From: Wuchereria bancrofti
Lineage: Eukaryota; Nematoda; Chromadorea; Rhabditida; Onchocercidae
DNA length: 64,000 bases
Reading direction: 5' to 3'
Assembly (NCBI GenBank): GCA_005281725.1
Contig: SSBO01000012.1
Coordinates: 16,269,048-16,333,047, forward strand
The notes beneath the pieces were generated by a model that saw nothing but the letters and a program-made list of their open reading frames with translations, had not been told where the DNA came from and did not search any database. The position numbers were made by a program, and so were the translations under genes. Each line of letters begins with the position of its first letter. The first letter of the stretch is position 1. Shown here one piece after another: positions 27,178 through 40,889 of this stretch.

Positions 27178-29218
27178 AGTATAGGTAGATCTATCAAATC
27201 AAATTACCAAAGCTTTAGACTTCTTCGATATATTATGCTGTTTACTCTCGACTGTCAAGTAGTAGGAACTTCATAAGGTTGAGAATACCAAAGATTAAGT
27301 TTAGTTTAGAGCTGAAATGCTGTCCATAATTTCGGTAGAAGGAAAAAAGTAAAAGAAAACAAAAAATAAAAATTGCTGAAGTTGATATGACATTCATGAA
27401 AAACGATCAGATGAGTATAACAAATATTGCGTTTATTCCACATAGAACCTTAGTTTTAAATAAAATTATTAGTCCCGATCAAATCAGATGATACATCCAA
27501 TATCAGTGCTACTAAAATCGGTATTGTTAAAAAATCCATCCTGAATATGATCCCATCAGAAGTATGAACTAGAAGCAATAAAAGGTAACATCAAGGCTAT
27601 CACAAAATAAATTAAATTTATATCAATTTAAGTTTTCCAAACAATAATTTAGATTTTCGCTAATTTTTTCAGTTGCTGAAATTTTTGACGAGAAGAAAAA
27701 ATTTCAGGTCACTGAGTTTAAAACAATTTCGAACGTTGGCAATTGTCTAGAGAGATTCTAAGCAGAAATTATTCTAACCAGTACTGTGGCAGAGTTCAAT
27801 TCAGTCCAATGGCAAATGATGCCATCGTTTTGAATTTATGATTCTTTTTGTAGATGCATGCATGCATATTCATCTGATATACACTATATGTGTGTGACAC
27901 ATACTATTTGTCTGTACTGCAAGTGTGTGCGCTATATGGGATAGTATTAAACCCGGAGACGACCTTGAATCAATGAGCGTAACATTTAAACGATATGTTT
28001 TATTGTCCTAATTGTATTAGGAATTTCATCTTCATCTGTTCCAAATAAAATTTAAACTTTGGTGTATTCTTCAAAGACAGTTCAAGTGAAATGATTAGAT
28101 GATTTTTTTGATGCATTTTGCACGTACGGCAGTAATGACCTGTGCATAGAATGATTGATTATATGTAAAAATGAAATTGATCGGAAATGAAATTATAACC
28201 TGGAATATGAATTTCGCTACCGCAGTGTTATACAACGTTTGTAAATTCAGATTTTTTAAAGAATTTGAACTTAACTGAAAAATGAGGACTAAAAGAACTG
28301 ACAGTTCTAAGCAGCTAAGTTTTAACAACACCTTTTTACTTAGCGCAGTTCCTCAACAGTGCATTTCTCTTCTATGCACTTCGATCACATGGACAGCCAT
28401 GTCAAACACGTACCCTTTAGATGTTGTCATCATCTGTCGCTAGCCGCACTGCGACCTTCATCGCATGTAATTCACGGGCCACGTCATCGTTAGGTGTGTT
28501 CCTTGCAGTTCAGAGTTTTGTATTTCGTGTTAGCAGCAGTGCATTGAGACCATTTAAAACTACTGGAAGGTTTTGAAAATAAAGGCAGGAAGATTTCAAT
28601 ATAATATATTTGAATGTTTTTGATGAGTACTTTGTCAGAGTGCATTAGGTTTTATGAGAGATGATGAATCGAAGGGACCAGGTGAGTTTGTTACCATGTC
28701 ATCACAGGGAGAGAGGCCGGTTGCTGTCATATAATGTTGATAAGAAGGACGACACATTCATCACACCGTTTTATCGTCAACTTCTCCAATTTGTTCAGAC
28801 TGTGGAACAGTTCGCTATGTTCATGGCGATGTCGCAGAGTGTGTCATTTGTTATTTTTCGGACAATACTAACCTTCTCTTTCTTCCTTTAACTTGACTTG
28901 TTATAACAGTTCCAGGAAGATATACACAGCACCTATACTTCTTCCTTACACTTACTAAGTTGTTTGTTGGTGGATGGGGGAAATTCTAGATCGAGAAAGA
29001 TAGAATGAGTAGGAATCGAGGCATAACAAATGGTAGACATGATTTTGGATCTAATCAACTATCATGCCTTATTTTTTGCAAATATCGGCCTAAAAGGAAA
29101 AGTATCAAAGCGGAGATGGTCCCAAGATCTGACACTTTTATTATCATCGTATTACTTATCACGCTAATTGCTAAATGATAGGAAAACTGTAAGCGTAATA
29201 AGTGTCGTTAGCAGGTAA
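27178..29218. other. Divergent intergenic region between the membrane gene and GK5
   Basis: About 2 kb between two oppositely directed start codons, so it likely holds both promoters. It contains overlapping TGCATG words near 27854-27868, short TG-rich tracts near 27893-27932, and a GC-richer open patch at 28407-28500. A frame at 28661-28891 (+) starts MMNRRDQ before a GTGAGT donor-like site. None of these is a secure gene. Confidence 0.45.
29206..29218 (+). promoter_or_regulatory. Probable trans-splice acceptor of GK5
   Basis: TTAGCAG occurs four bases before the ATG at 29219, and an in-frame TAA directly precedes that ATG. With no upstream coding exon needed, this fits spliced-leader addition. 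Confidence 0.5.
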
Positions 29219-32200
29219 ATGCTTGAGTCAGGAGATTACGGCGAAAAAAGAGGAACGGACATTATTGCGATTGATATTGGAACGACAGCAATTAAGGCTT
29301 GCCTATACGATTCACGTTGCCGGCTCGTTAGCTATTCCAAAGAATCAGTAAGAGGAAGCTGTATATTCTTTTGAAGTGTAACAGTTCTTGTTGAAGTACC
29401 GAAATATTTAAATTTAAAGCCTTGAAGTTTGTCTCTTTTCTCAACTCAGCGTCATGTTTAGTCCTTCCTGAAATTTTATTATTTCAGTATAAGAAATGAA
29501 ATTAACTGGATCTGGCGAGAATATGGCAGTTGGATTACGCTAGATCCATTTTCAGAGTTTTACAGTTTGGGGAATACATATACCGCACTTTTCCTTTGCT
29601 TTCATTGATTAGCTGATAGAACTGATCTTTCCAGCATACTGTCAACAGAATCGTTGTTCTGACATAAGCGCTATCAGTTTCTTTGATATGATAACACATC
29701 ATTAAGTTTTCTTTCAGATCAGTGTCCAGTTTAAAGGTGCCACTGAGGATGGTCTTCGCGCAGAAATTGATCCTGATATTCTCTGGAATCAATTGGTTAC
29801 ATTGGTTTCTGAACTTTGTATGGTTTGCTCGTTTATTGGGACAAATTATCAGGCGCTCAATGTTAGACGAAATATGAAAAATGAACGAAGTTTTCTGGCA
29901 CCAAAGAATAACGTTTTTTAAATTTCTTTATTAAACAATTTGTATTTGTCTTATCGATTAATCATGTATGCTTACTGTTATTATCCAGATACATTATTGT
30001 GTTAATTACTTTATCATCATATCAGTTATCACATTATTTCATCGTTAATTTTTTATTCCTATGAAACACATGTAGGATATCTATTCACAATAGCGAATAG
30101 GTGCAATATCGATAAAATATAGAAAGTCTTCTATTTGTAAAACAAATAAAACAACCATGGGGTAGTTTTTTAAATAACCTTATCAAAAATACTTGATTGC
30201 AGTGAATAAGACGAACCGTGATGCACGAGCAATAGTCGGTATGGGAATTAGCTGCCAAAGGAATACATTCATTTGTTGGAATAAGTAAGTTTTATAAATA
30301 AATTTTACTTTTTTAAAGTGAGAGATTCATTTCCAAAGCTTCAGGGAAAACGGAGAACCCTGTCATCGACTAGTTACTTGGAAAGATTGTCGTGCACGGG
30401 AGGAATGTAAGAAGTGGAACAATTCGTGGTCTATAAAAGTATTTATTTTATTTTTAATATTAAGCTTTTTATTTCAAACATTCTAGACTTAGTGGAATAT
30501 GTAGTAATGAATTATACAAATGAATTTATTAAACTGCAAACATTATATAATCATATAGCGCTATAAATTCTACCATCCAGCAAAAATTATGATTAAACTT
30601 TTCTTGTTTTAAAAACTTTGTTTTACAGGCGATAAATTTAATTGGTTATATCTTACACAAACTAACGCGGTCTGCGAGATGTATGGCTGCTCGAATATTC
30701 TCCTTTTTAAATGCGATGGTGACTCATCGTTTTTTAGTCACTCTTGCTGAAGTTAGTAAATTTTGAGTAGTGATATTCGGTGAATTTCCATATCATTGTA
30801 TAAGCATTTTGTTTTTTCATTGTATAAGCATTTATCTGATAATGAAATAATGATTACTATAATTCTTTAGAATGCGGAAATGCAACGATTGCTTAAGCAA
30901 GGAAAACTCGCCTTTGGTTGTCTCGATACTTGGTTAATATACAAACTTTCTGGTGGTGTCGTTTGTATTAGTGAACCGTCTAACGCAAGTAGTACAGGAT
31001 TGTTTGATCCTTACACGGTGCATTTTTTCTATTCATTTTATAAACTCTCTACTTGCTTGTATGACATGAAATATTTACCTGGTATGGTTGCGAAGTATAC
31101 CCTTAAAAGAACAAAAAACAGATTTATAATAATTCACTCTTTCTTTATTATGCTGTTAAGTTGAGGGTGAACAAACTTGTTGCAGGTATTGGAAATAATA
31201 CTGACTTTATTATCAGTTGTAACAGGTTTACACTTCAGATGGAATGGGGCTACGGCTTATTGCAATTCTTTTCCTTTCCTACATCAGTTCTTCCACGTCT
31301 TTCGTTTTCTGCTGGAGTGACGCTTGCTGTTACCGATAAGAAATTATTTGGCGCTCCGATTATTGTAGCTGCTGCCGTAAGTAACCTTCTTTCTGTTCAT
31401 TTGTAACAACTTTGTACTTCTTTTATTTTTTATTTTATATTGTTAATTGACCTTATAACACAATTTGCTTTACAGGAAATTCCTGTGTCACATAAAACTG
31501 CTGTTTCACATATCGCTTACATTTTCGTCGTTCTTTTTTTTTAAAACATTCATATTCTGCGTATTTAGATTCACTTTTTGCCACATAGCGTGATTTTTTC
31601 TACATATCTACTTTAACGATATTCATTATTTTCTGTCTTATATTTACATTAAGGTTGACCTTTTATTCTATTTTGTTATTCTCCATTTTGCTAGACAGAG
31701 TGGTTTTGTTCAAAGGCAGTTAAGATTAACAAATAAATACGTTTCCATTACTAAATAATTTTAAATTGTAAGTTAATAAAACTGGATTAATTAGTCACAA
31801 AAAAATATGCTGAATGATACTATAATGATCGACTCCCATGAATAATAGTATATCTTATGCAAGGCAGGTGATCAGCAAAGTGCTCTATTTGCTTGTGGTT
31901 GTTGGATAGAAAATAATATTGTAGTTTCACTTGGTACTGGATCCTTTGTAGACGTCAATACTGGTGCATCACCTCACTGTTCTCTTAAAGGTGCTTCATT
32001 TATTTATATTTTTTCATTTTTTTCTTTTTTATTGTGCTGAATTACTTGTTAGGTATTGAAGGTTTATACCCCTTGGTCGGGTGGAAATTTCCGAATTCAC
32101 TGAAATTTGTTGCGGAAGGATGTTCTCAAGATACTGCAATAATTTTGCGTTGGGCAGAATCTATCGGCTTATTTGAAGATATCACAGTTACTTCACGAAT

Positions 32201-33852
32201 GGCTCAAAGTTGTTCGATTTCTGGTAAAAACTATATTTTTTTTTTATTTTACTTTTAAAAAATACACTGTTTAGGACTACATCTTCAGCCATCACATTTA
32301 TTGATAGCATATGCTTTGTTATGAACTAGATTGAAACTGACGGTAGTATTTAACATAAAGTCGTGAAACTTGGGACTGTCTGATACTTGTAGCTTAGAGT
32401 CGAATTGGACCTTTCATATGTTCAAGTGCCTTCCTTGATTGTTGTTATGCTTGCTATAGATGTTGATTAAAAAGTCTATTGTAACGATTTTATTCACTAG
32501 CAACCGCAATACATAGGTATTAATTAATCTATAGCAACAATACATTGGTAATTTCGTAGAGTACGAATAAGATGAAGAAGATGAATAAATTGATGGGGAA
32601 CTTAAAGGATTTAAATGAACTGAATTAAATGAGTACAGGAGAGCAGCCGAACTGTAACTTGCTGGTAAAAAAAAGACTGACCAAGACAAATCCTTATATA
32701 GTGGGCATTGACTTGCAACAGCGCATGATTTAAAGAGCTACCAGATGATCTTTACTCTTTATGTACTAGGAGATAGGTTTTAATTTGTTAGTTTCTAATA
32801 AGAATGACTATTAGATTAGAAAACCTTTGCGATATTGTAAGCAAATTTGGTTTGAAACAAAGGAATAATTTTTAACGTATTAAACAATGCACATATCCTT
32901 TGTTAACGGTTGAAAATTGCTATACAAGCAGACAAGCTCGGCTACAACGGGAGATGAGTGTTGGACGGAATTAAGATTTGGGAAGATGAGGGTTGGACAG
33001 AATTATGGATAACACAATTTTTGATATATTTTGTAAGTTATATTCGCGAGACTTATTTCGAGTTTCGCGACACAAGGTGCATGTTACGGATTAAACATTA
33101 ATATCGTAGTTGTTTTCAAATTCCCATTTCAAATCAGTAACTGTTAAAGCAGGACTAAAAAGCGTAAAGGGACTTAAGTGGCACTGGTTTATTTGCAGGC
33201 CTGTACTTTATTCCCGCATTCTTTGGTATCCAGACTCCACTAAATGACGATACCGCATGCTGTGGTTTCTTGGGCATCCGTCCAGACACTACTAAAGAGC
33301 AGATGGTCCGCGCAATGCTTGAATCTATTGCATTTCGAATCTGTCAAATATGGAAAACGGTTAACGACGAAATCGACACTTGCTCTACGGAATTTGTTAG
33401 GTATTTCTTCCTATCATCACACATATTATTGTCCAACTTTCATCACTTGTTCCAATTTCTTAAACTTTTTATTGAAACATGATATCAATTAGACTGAGAT
33501 TGTCAGTTTAACTGATATGTAACATAAATTTAAATATTTATAGTTGAGTAATTGAACGTTGTTTTGTAGATGTTGTGGTGGTGTATCGATGAATGATTTT
33601 ATTTGTCAGACAATTAGTACTCTAATCAAACTTCCGTTACAAAGAATCGCCAGTCCAAGTTTTGCCTCCGCATGTGGTGTTGCTATGATGGCAGGAATCA
33701 CATGTGGTTTGTGGAAGAAGGATGACTTGGATGATCTGATTGATATTGAAAAGACTTTTGTTCCAGATTTTTCCGTTCGCAAGAAATTACTGCATGATTT
33801 TAAAAAGTGGGAAGCAGCCATGCAGAGATGTCTCCATTTTTACGACACTTAA
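29219..33852 (+). CDS. GK5: FGGY-family carbohydrate kinase, glycerol kinase 5-like
   Basis: Eleven exons: 29219-29347, 29718-29817, 30203-30284, 30345-30438, 30629-30751, 30871-31017, 31239-31376, 31864-31990, 32053-32223, 33199-33400 and 33570-33852. Together they give 531 aa, the usual size for GK5. FGGY kinases transfer phosphate from ATP to a polyol or sugar. The first domain carries the phosphate-binding motif DIGTTAIK (residues 19-26). The second carries AGDQQ (272-276) with the presumed catalytic Asp274, then a GTG phosphate loop near 295-297. The C-terminal domain has GIQTPLND and ESIAFR, typical of GK5 rather than classical GlpK. The true substrate of GK5 proteins is not well established, so glycerol is only presumed. 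An in-frame TAA precedes the ATG. Exon 8 uses a weak GTGCTT donor. Confidence 0.93.
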
Positions 33853-35607
33853 CAGACATATGGCAACCATTATTTCATTCAGTGAATCTAAAAAAGCTTT
33901 CGCTTAGCTCTCGAGAATTGAAAATCTAAATTCGACAGTTTTAGCTGTTCAATATATTGCTTATTGATATACTGTATATTGCTGTGTATTGTTATTCATA
34001 TACTAGTAACTGATATTAATTTCACAAGGGAGTTTTATTGCTTCAATAGTTGATCTCTATCTGAAAAGTGTGACCAGTATTTGATCGGGAAGGATATAAT
34101 TTGAGATATAGGATTCCTTTACATTGTCTGCCATTTAGAAACGGTTAGAAAAAAGTGTAGGTAAGCTAAGAAACTGATAATGTCTCTGATACTTTCGAGA
34201 TCCAAGTTTACTATGTACCTGCCGTTTCATAACGATAAGCCAAAATAATCCATCCTGATAATGATTACTGACACTTTTGTTGTACTTGTTCGTGTTGTCT
34301 CACGAACAAAACATTAAAAAGATGTTATTTTTCAAAATTTTAGTTTTCCTTTTCCAGACAAGATCTATGGAAGGGTCTATATTTCAGCATAATTTTAAGG
34401 AAAAAACAAGATATAACGAAGACATTCCTAAATTTCAATGATGGGCGATGCACACTGAATTAACGTTTCTCTTTTACATACAATGTTATCTACTGCCATA
34501 GCCCTTTCGCACTTAAATAGAACATTCTATTTAACTGGTCGAATATTTGCATTAATTTATGCCATAATGTTTCCGAAAGCGTATGCTTATATTTTTTTCA
34601 TCCTATTTTAGTGTAAACGATATAGGCCCCTCAGGTGCAACAATTTTGTTTCTGGTTCTATGTTACTCTAACTTATGCTCGTTATCGTCATATACGTGTA
34701 TCCTACAAGTACCTGTTATCGTATCTCATGCCTAGTGAGAACTTCGCAGACGGTGTTCTATTGTATTTCTGCAGAAATACTAAATTCATCGGAAATTTCA
34801 TTGAAGAGGGAGATCTAAGAAGACATTAATCTCTGAGATTTGGACCCGAAATACTGGCTTTCGCACGTCTGTCACGCACTTTATGAGGCTTGTAGCTTCA
34901 CTTTTCGCATAATTATATATATGACTGGTGTTCATCTAGTACGGACATTTCCAAAGCGAGGTGCAGTGTCCAGTCAACAACATAGACGTCTTTGAAAGGT
35001 TTGGTATTTGGCTTCCAGCCCTAACCTCCAAAACATAAAATAGCTAGGTTTTACATTTTCTTTTGGATGGAGATATTGCATTCGATGATTTATTAAGCAA
35101 AACTCATATATACATGCATAGCAATATGAGATGGTAAAAGTCGGGCTAATATTTCATTATCAGTCCAGAAATATTGAAAATTTCCACTGTCTATAAGTGA
35201 TATCACCTCTTCACGTTTATCAAGAAAACTGTAGTGATGCCAAATAACAATATAATTTCGCTGTAAGCATATTTCTAGGGGCACACCAAAGATTCATTGT
35301 CGATGACTAGAATGCAAGACGGATTTTTACAAAGATGTTACGCAAGTTCCATTAAGCCGAAGCTTATGTGTAGAAGGAATTACATGTCCAAATAGATTAG
35401 ATGAGGTCTGAACATGAGCGCGAGCAAAACGCGGGAAGCGAGTATTTTAATCTCAACAACATAGAGAAAAGATGTGCTGCCCAAATTCTACAACAGAACA
35501 GTTTACCTAAGGTGTGCGTTGTGAAAAAAAAATTACTGAAATAATCCATATATACCCAACTTTGTGAAGAAGCAAATAAATTACTCCAAGAGAGAAAAAA
35601 GGAAGAT
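33853..35607. other. Convergent intergenic region between GK5 and the DNAJC3 gene
   Basis: 3' regions of two converging genes. No coding exon recognised. Open frames at 34635-34829 and 35093-35284 have no family resemblance or splice support. Confidence 0.55.
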
Positions 35608-38600
35608 TTAACCAAAGTGAAACTGGAATGAAAATGGGCCACTATTTTCACCAAACGAAAATCCGCTCTGAAAAGGATGATGGAAATTTCCCTGCTGCTG
35701 TTGTTCTGGATCCAGCGGATCTTCTCCTCTGTCAAATTGTGCTCTTTTTTCTGGGTCAGTGAGTACCTGCAAATTCGTCTTTTGAGATGCCGCTATAATA
35801 TCGGAGACGGTAAGGTTTAAGTCAATATCTGAGGATGTCACTTTATTCTAAAAGGTCAAAAAAGAAAAAAAACCTCTTTCGCAGCTGCGATGTCAATAAA
35901 ATTCTTCTCCGCTATTTTTTTCTGCTTTTCGTCACTGAAATTGTCCGGATGCCATTTTCGCGCTTTCTTCCGATACGCTTTGATAATGTCCATTTTATTA
36001 GCATTTCTAAATAAATTTCTTAAATTTCTGAAAATTCGATTAAATCTGAGCACACTTGCGTTTATCCAAAATGACTTGGAAATTCTTGGACTTCAGGTAC
36101 TGCCTTGAGTTCTTTCAGCAATGTAAGTCATAATCACCAGGGTTTTACTTCAGAACAAATGAAATTTTGTTATCAAATCAAGCATTCTCGAAATTCAGCT
36201 CAACAGAACTGAAATTGAAAATATTTTTAAGTCAAAAACCATCACCTCGTCCCTAAAAAAGGTGGAAAAAAGTTATTATCTAGTAAACTCAACTTTAGTA
36301 AGCATGAAAAATGCCTTACTTTCTGATGCCAAGGATTTTGTAGTAATCTCTCCTTCCAACTTGTTTTTTCAGTTTCTGTGCCCTATGAAGGCCTTCTCTA
36401 GCTCGTCGCGATTCTTCATGCGCACTCAGTGCTTTCTGATAATCTTCAATTGCTGAAAAATAGTCCACTCATTTTACACTAGTTCTCAAATGTAAGCATT
36501 TGCTCAAAATACAAAGACATATAACTTTGTATATTTTTGTACACACCTTCATCATATTTTTCATACATTAAAAATGCTTCGGCCCTATCGCAAAGTACAT
36601 CGACATCATTCGGATCACCGACTTTGAGCACTTCTGAACAAGCCGCTATCGACTCAGCAAAGTGTCCAGCCTAAACACGAGTTCCTGAAAAACTTGTCAA
36701 CTAGGAGCCGATCGCACAGCGAAAGGCTTCCTCGAGTGAAAAACCTACATTTTCGTTGAAATACGAGTCTTAACAATTCCCAACTACAGCCGAATGGTCC
36801 TCCCTATATTGCATTTCACCTATGTACAGTAAATATCAACAAGAAAGTTAAGTTAGCACAAGAAACGAAAAATCGAGCAAGAAACAAAAGGAAAAAAAGA
36901 ACGACTCCAAATTACCACTTGAGTTTCCGCTATTATAGAGTTACTTCCACTGCTCATTGCACATAAAAACTGAATTTAATCATTAAAAAACGAACTTGCA
37001 ACCGAAGTTGACAGAGGACGTGTTTTAAAAGATTAAAATAACTGATTGTGCTGGGAGAGATAATGTCGTAAGAAGACTACGACTGGAATCTGAGAGCAAT
37101 TTTTTTCTACTTTCACGACCTCCCGAAGCCAGTTTATTGATCGAAAACTTAATCAACTAAGAGTATCGAAACAACTTACATTTAGATTGCATTTGCACGT
37201 TTGCCTATAAACATCTAGTTGGATATTTTCCACTTTTTTCTCAGTTTTCAAAATTTGCGTAGCTTTGTCTAAACAATCCATCCATCGTTCTTCTCGCACT
37301 AGCTGATTAAGTGATTCACGCATTTTTGCAAGCTTCTTTGCTTTTTTATAAAAAGGAAAACATAGCTCGTCATCTGGATTCAATTTCAAACATTCTCGTA
37401 CTTGGCTGAAACAACATCTTACTGATTATATGCTGCCTCTTTCCTAAGTTGGTATCTTTTAATCAAAAATATTTTGCTTCTAATATGGAACTTCCATAGT
37501 GTGGATACTATACCAAATTATTCTCTTTTTCTACAATAACAACGAACTGTGGTTGCAAAAAAAACATCACCTTATAATCAAAGTGGCGATAACTTTACTG
37601 AAACAAAATAAAAATTTGGACAATATCACTACAATGTCAGCAGTGTATCACAGCTTCTTACCGTTCAAAATAGTATATACTTTTTTTCAAAGCACAATTC
37701 AAAGTAGTGTATGCTAAGTAAAACGTTTGGAATTCGTATAATTTGAAAAATGTAAACATATTGAAAGAAGCATTACTTCAACGATTCTTCAACATCACCC
37801 GTTAAGTAATAAAGCTGTGAGATTTTGTAGAATGTCTCCGTGCTATCCGGCAATAACTTCGTAACAGTTCTATAATCTGAGATTGCCTTTTGCACATCTC
37901 CGAGTTTTTCTCGACATTTTGCACGATTTTTGTATAAATCCGCATACCACTGACAAACCTGATTTTTTTTTGGAATTATCTCATGATTTCACAATACACA
38001 AAATAGCAGTAATCATCAGGTCAAGCACAAAATATTTTGCTGCTTTTCTAGATCTTTGAATGCTATTCTATATTCCGCCGCATCAATTAATTCAGGTAAC
38101 ATAAATCTGTCCTGTTACATGTTGTTGAAAGTCTATTTCTCTGCAGTAAAAATTAACCAAACAGCAAATGATAAAGAGCTGAAAAAACCTTAACTTGCTC
38201 TAATTTCTGTATTACAGGTTAAATATGAACGAATCACTTAAAAAATATAAATTTCATGAAACCGGTTGCCAATTTTAATATAGTCACGGCCTTACCCAAC
38301 AAATTACGTCAATAAAATGTTGCATTTATACCACTTGAACAAGGTTTTCTCAACTTATAATTTCTGGATTTCATCTAGAATGTTTACATTACACATCTTC
38401 ACACTGTCGTAAAATGTAAATATTCAAACAAACAAACATGGATAAGTAAAAGTGATTTAAAAGCTCAAATATCAAATCAGAACACAACCTCAAAACTTTG
38501 ACAGCCAAATAAAGAGGAAACCTTACTTTTATGGCACTACTGTAAAGTGGCTCTGCGGAAGCGAGGTCACCGACATCAAAATAATCATCAGCTTCCTCAA

Positions 38601-39554
38601 TAATTTGCCTTACTTCCTCAACTGATGACAACTTTTTCGACACATCTGCATTTGAAGGATCTGCTTTTGCCTATAAATAGATTTATCAAGGTATAAGACA
38701 TGCCCTGTTGTAACCTGGCCGATAGCAAACAGTTACTGAAGCTGCAAATTTTGGAATGAGAACATGTTTCAAATCACAAAACCAGCACAAACGAAAGCTA
38801 AAATCTTACAGCAGCCTCGAAATCGGCCTTTGCCTGATGTATATCTCCTTGCTTCAACAGTACATTTCCTCTTTCGATGCGAGCCTTTAATAAAAGTTTG
38901 CTTAATAAAACTATATTCATTAACTGAAAATTTAGCTAACTTAAAAATTAGATATATTTTCCAATAAATATTTTCCAGTAAAGAAAAAATACTTACAGCG
39001 ATAAAATCTGGCTTCAGTCTAATCACTGAATCCAAATCAGGTAACGCTGCTTTGGATTTACCAATAGCAAGGTATACTGTTGCGCGACTATATAAAGTCT
39101 GATAATTTTTGGGATCTGAATCTGCAATGTATTGACGACGTAAGATTTTTCTCTTTCAAAACACATTTGTGTAAAATAGTTGAAATCAGAGCAATCGAAA
39201 ATAGCAATAGTAAAAGAGGGTGGTAGTAATACCAAAACAAAAACAGTGTAAGAACAAACCGATGGCAGCATGATAGTGACTTAAAGCATCGGCAAACTGA
39301 CCCTTAGAAAGGAATTCTCTTCCCATTTCCATATGTTTACTAGCTTCCATTCGGCTACAGTCTACTCCTGAAAAATATATTTTTGGCCTCAAATTCCAAA
39401 AATATTTAAAATTTCACCACGGACTAAGTTCAAACACTGTATTACCTCGAAATATAAGTACCATGAAGATCCATATCAGATCAGCTTGCCAATACACAAA
39501 GTCCCAGCTACTCACTACTCCCGTATATCTGTTTTCTGTCCAGTACAACGGCAT
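35608..39554 (-). CDS. DNAJC3: ER co-chaperone, TPR plus J domain (DNAJC3/p58IPK; DNJ-7 type)
   Basis: Eleven exons in transcript order: 39554-39446, 39367-39260, 39121-38997, 38884-38810, 38670-38527, 37958-37777, 37405-37180, 36670-36547, 36452-36320, 36006-35874 and 35766-35608. They give 505 aa, matching the family length of about 504. Tandem TPR repeats fill roughly residues 40-390. The J domain follows, beginning DYYKILG near 398, with the Hsp70-activating HPD at 428-430. The tail GEDPLDPEQQQQ and the C-terminal FSFQFHFG are signatures of this subfamily. Family members sit in the ER lumen, bind unfolded client through the TPRs and stimulate BiP ATPase through the J domain. The N-terminus is odd: about 25 polar/aromatic residues precede a short hydrophobic stretch, rather than a classic signal peptide. 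The acceptor TATACAG lies six bases before the ATG. Confidence 0.94.
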
Positions 39555-40035
39555 TATAATCTGTATAGACACAAAAGTTAGAACACACACTTCAAATTCA
39601 ACAGCAAATACTGAGATTTAAATAACGAGAAATAATTTGGAATATCACATGATGTTTTACAAGGAAATAATCAGAAGTTTTTATGCTATGCACAGCAGCA
39701 CTTCTATTCCAAAATTTCAGGAGTGCTATAGATTTTGTTAAGGAATTAGTAGTAAATTTATGATTTCTCTATTTCTGACAGCGGCAGACTATAGGACAAT
39801 TAATTTCTCATTACTCGTCGCTAGACAACCACCAATGAGCAAAATACAAAGTTAAACAATTCTCGCAATAAAATTTTCAAAAGAAATAAGACATGAAAAA
39901 CGTCTCAGTAAACTTAGGAACATCGGTGCAGAAAAAAACGCCGAGAAACCCAGGCTAGAATCGACATAAATCTTCAAGAAAAATATGTCTTGACCATTCT
40001 AGCATCCTAACCCATTGAAGCACCATTCATCAGAG

Positions 40036-40129
40036 AATTCATTTTAAAAATGTTAGGTACATACCAATTAAGCAACGTCATTAATTCATTTTAAAAATGT
40101 TAGGTACATACCAATTAAGCAACGTCATT
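40036..40129. repeat. Perfect tandem duplication of a 47-base unit
   Basis: The unit starting AATTCATTTTAAAAATG at 40036 is repeated without a mismatch from 40083. Perfect identity means it is either recent or an assembly artefact. Confidence 0.9.
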
Positions 40130-40889
40130 TTATTCAATACCGTATGCAATGCATCTTTGCAGGACAAATCGCTTTTAGTTCTTTTCCTGGGATGAAAGGA
40201 TCGATTAACGGACGGTGCTGTTCCTTCTGAGTGCTTTTCTTTCGAGAAACCAAATAGTTGTGTAGTTATCGAACTTGAAAGGAAATAAACCAAAGGTCAA
40301 GAACTTGAAGGTCAAGAAATTCGAGTTGATGTCGTCGTTGGCATTATGCCAAGTTTGAGACTGATAACGTGTATTCCTTTCATTCATTAGTTGCATATTG
40401 TTTTCATGTGTTTGTATTGAGGGTGTTTGTACCATGAAAAGAAGACCTCGGATACAATTTAGTAGGAATTAAGTGTTTGGAATGACGTTCAAGTGTCTGC
40501 CGGGACGCTTTTCACAAAGCCGTCATTTTTAAGAACGACGAATAATCCTTAGTTTCGTCTGGTAAGGCACTATACCACATAATCGTTATACATGCGCAAA
40601 ACGTTCAGAAAGTTATGTTCAGTAGAATGACTAGGTCATATCTTCTTTAGTTACTGTACTTCCTATCACTTGCCTTTATTACAATATTAGTTTACACAAA
40701 TCGCTGACAACTTACATCCTTATCACTTCGAAAAACGACTTCGAAAAACAATGAGAACTCGGAATGTTTATTAGTTTAAGACTTACCCCTTTTTCCGCCC
40801 GATGTACTTAATATGAGAACTTCTTTATGTAAATTTAACTGTGTTGTACTTCGAGTAATAAAGTATGCTTAATCCATGTTGCATGTTGT

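Noticed and set aside
27854..27868. Overlapping TGCATG words as RBFOX-type splicing sites
   Set aside because: They lie upstream of the first known exon, not in an intron next to an alternative exon, so no role can be argued.
28661..28891. Frame starting MMNRRDQ as first exon of GK5
   Set aside because: GK5 exon 1 has its own ATG with an in-frame stop directly before it, so this frame cannot contribute coding sequence to it.
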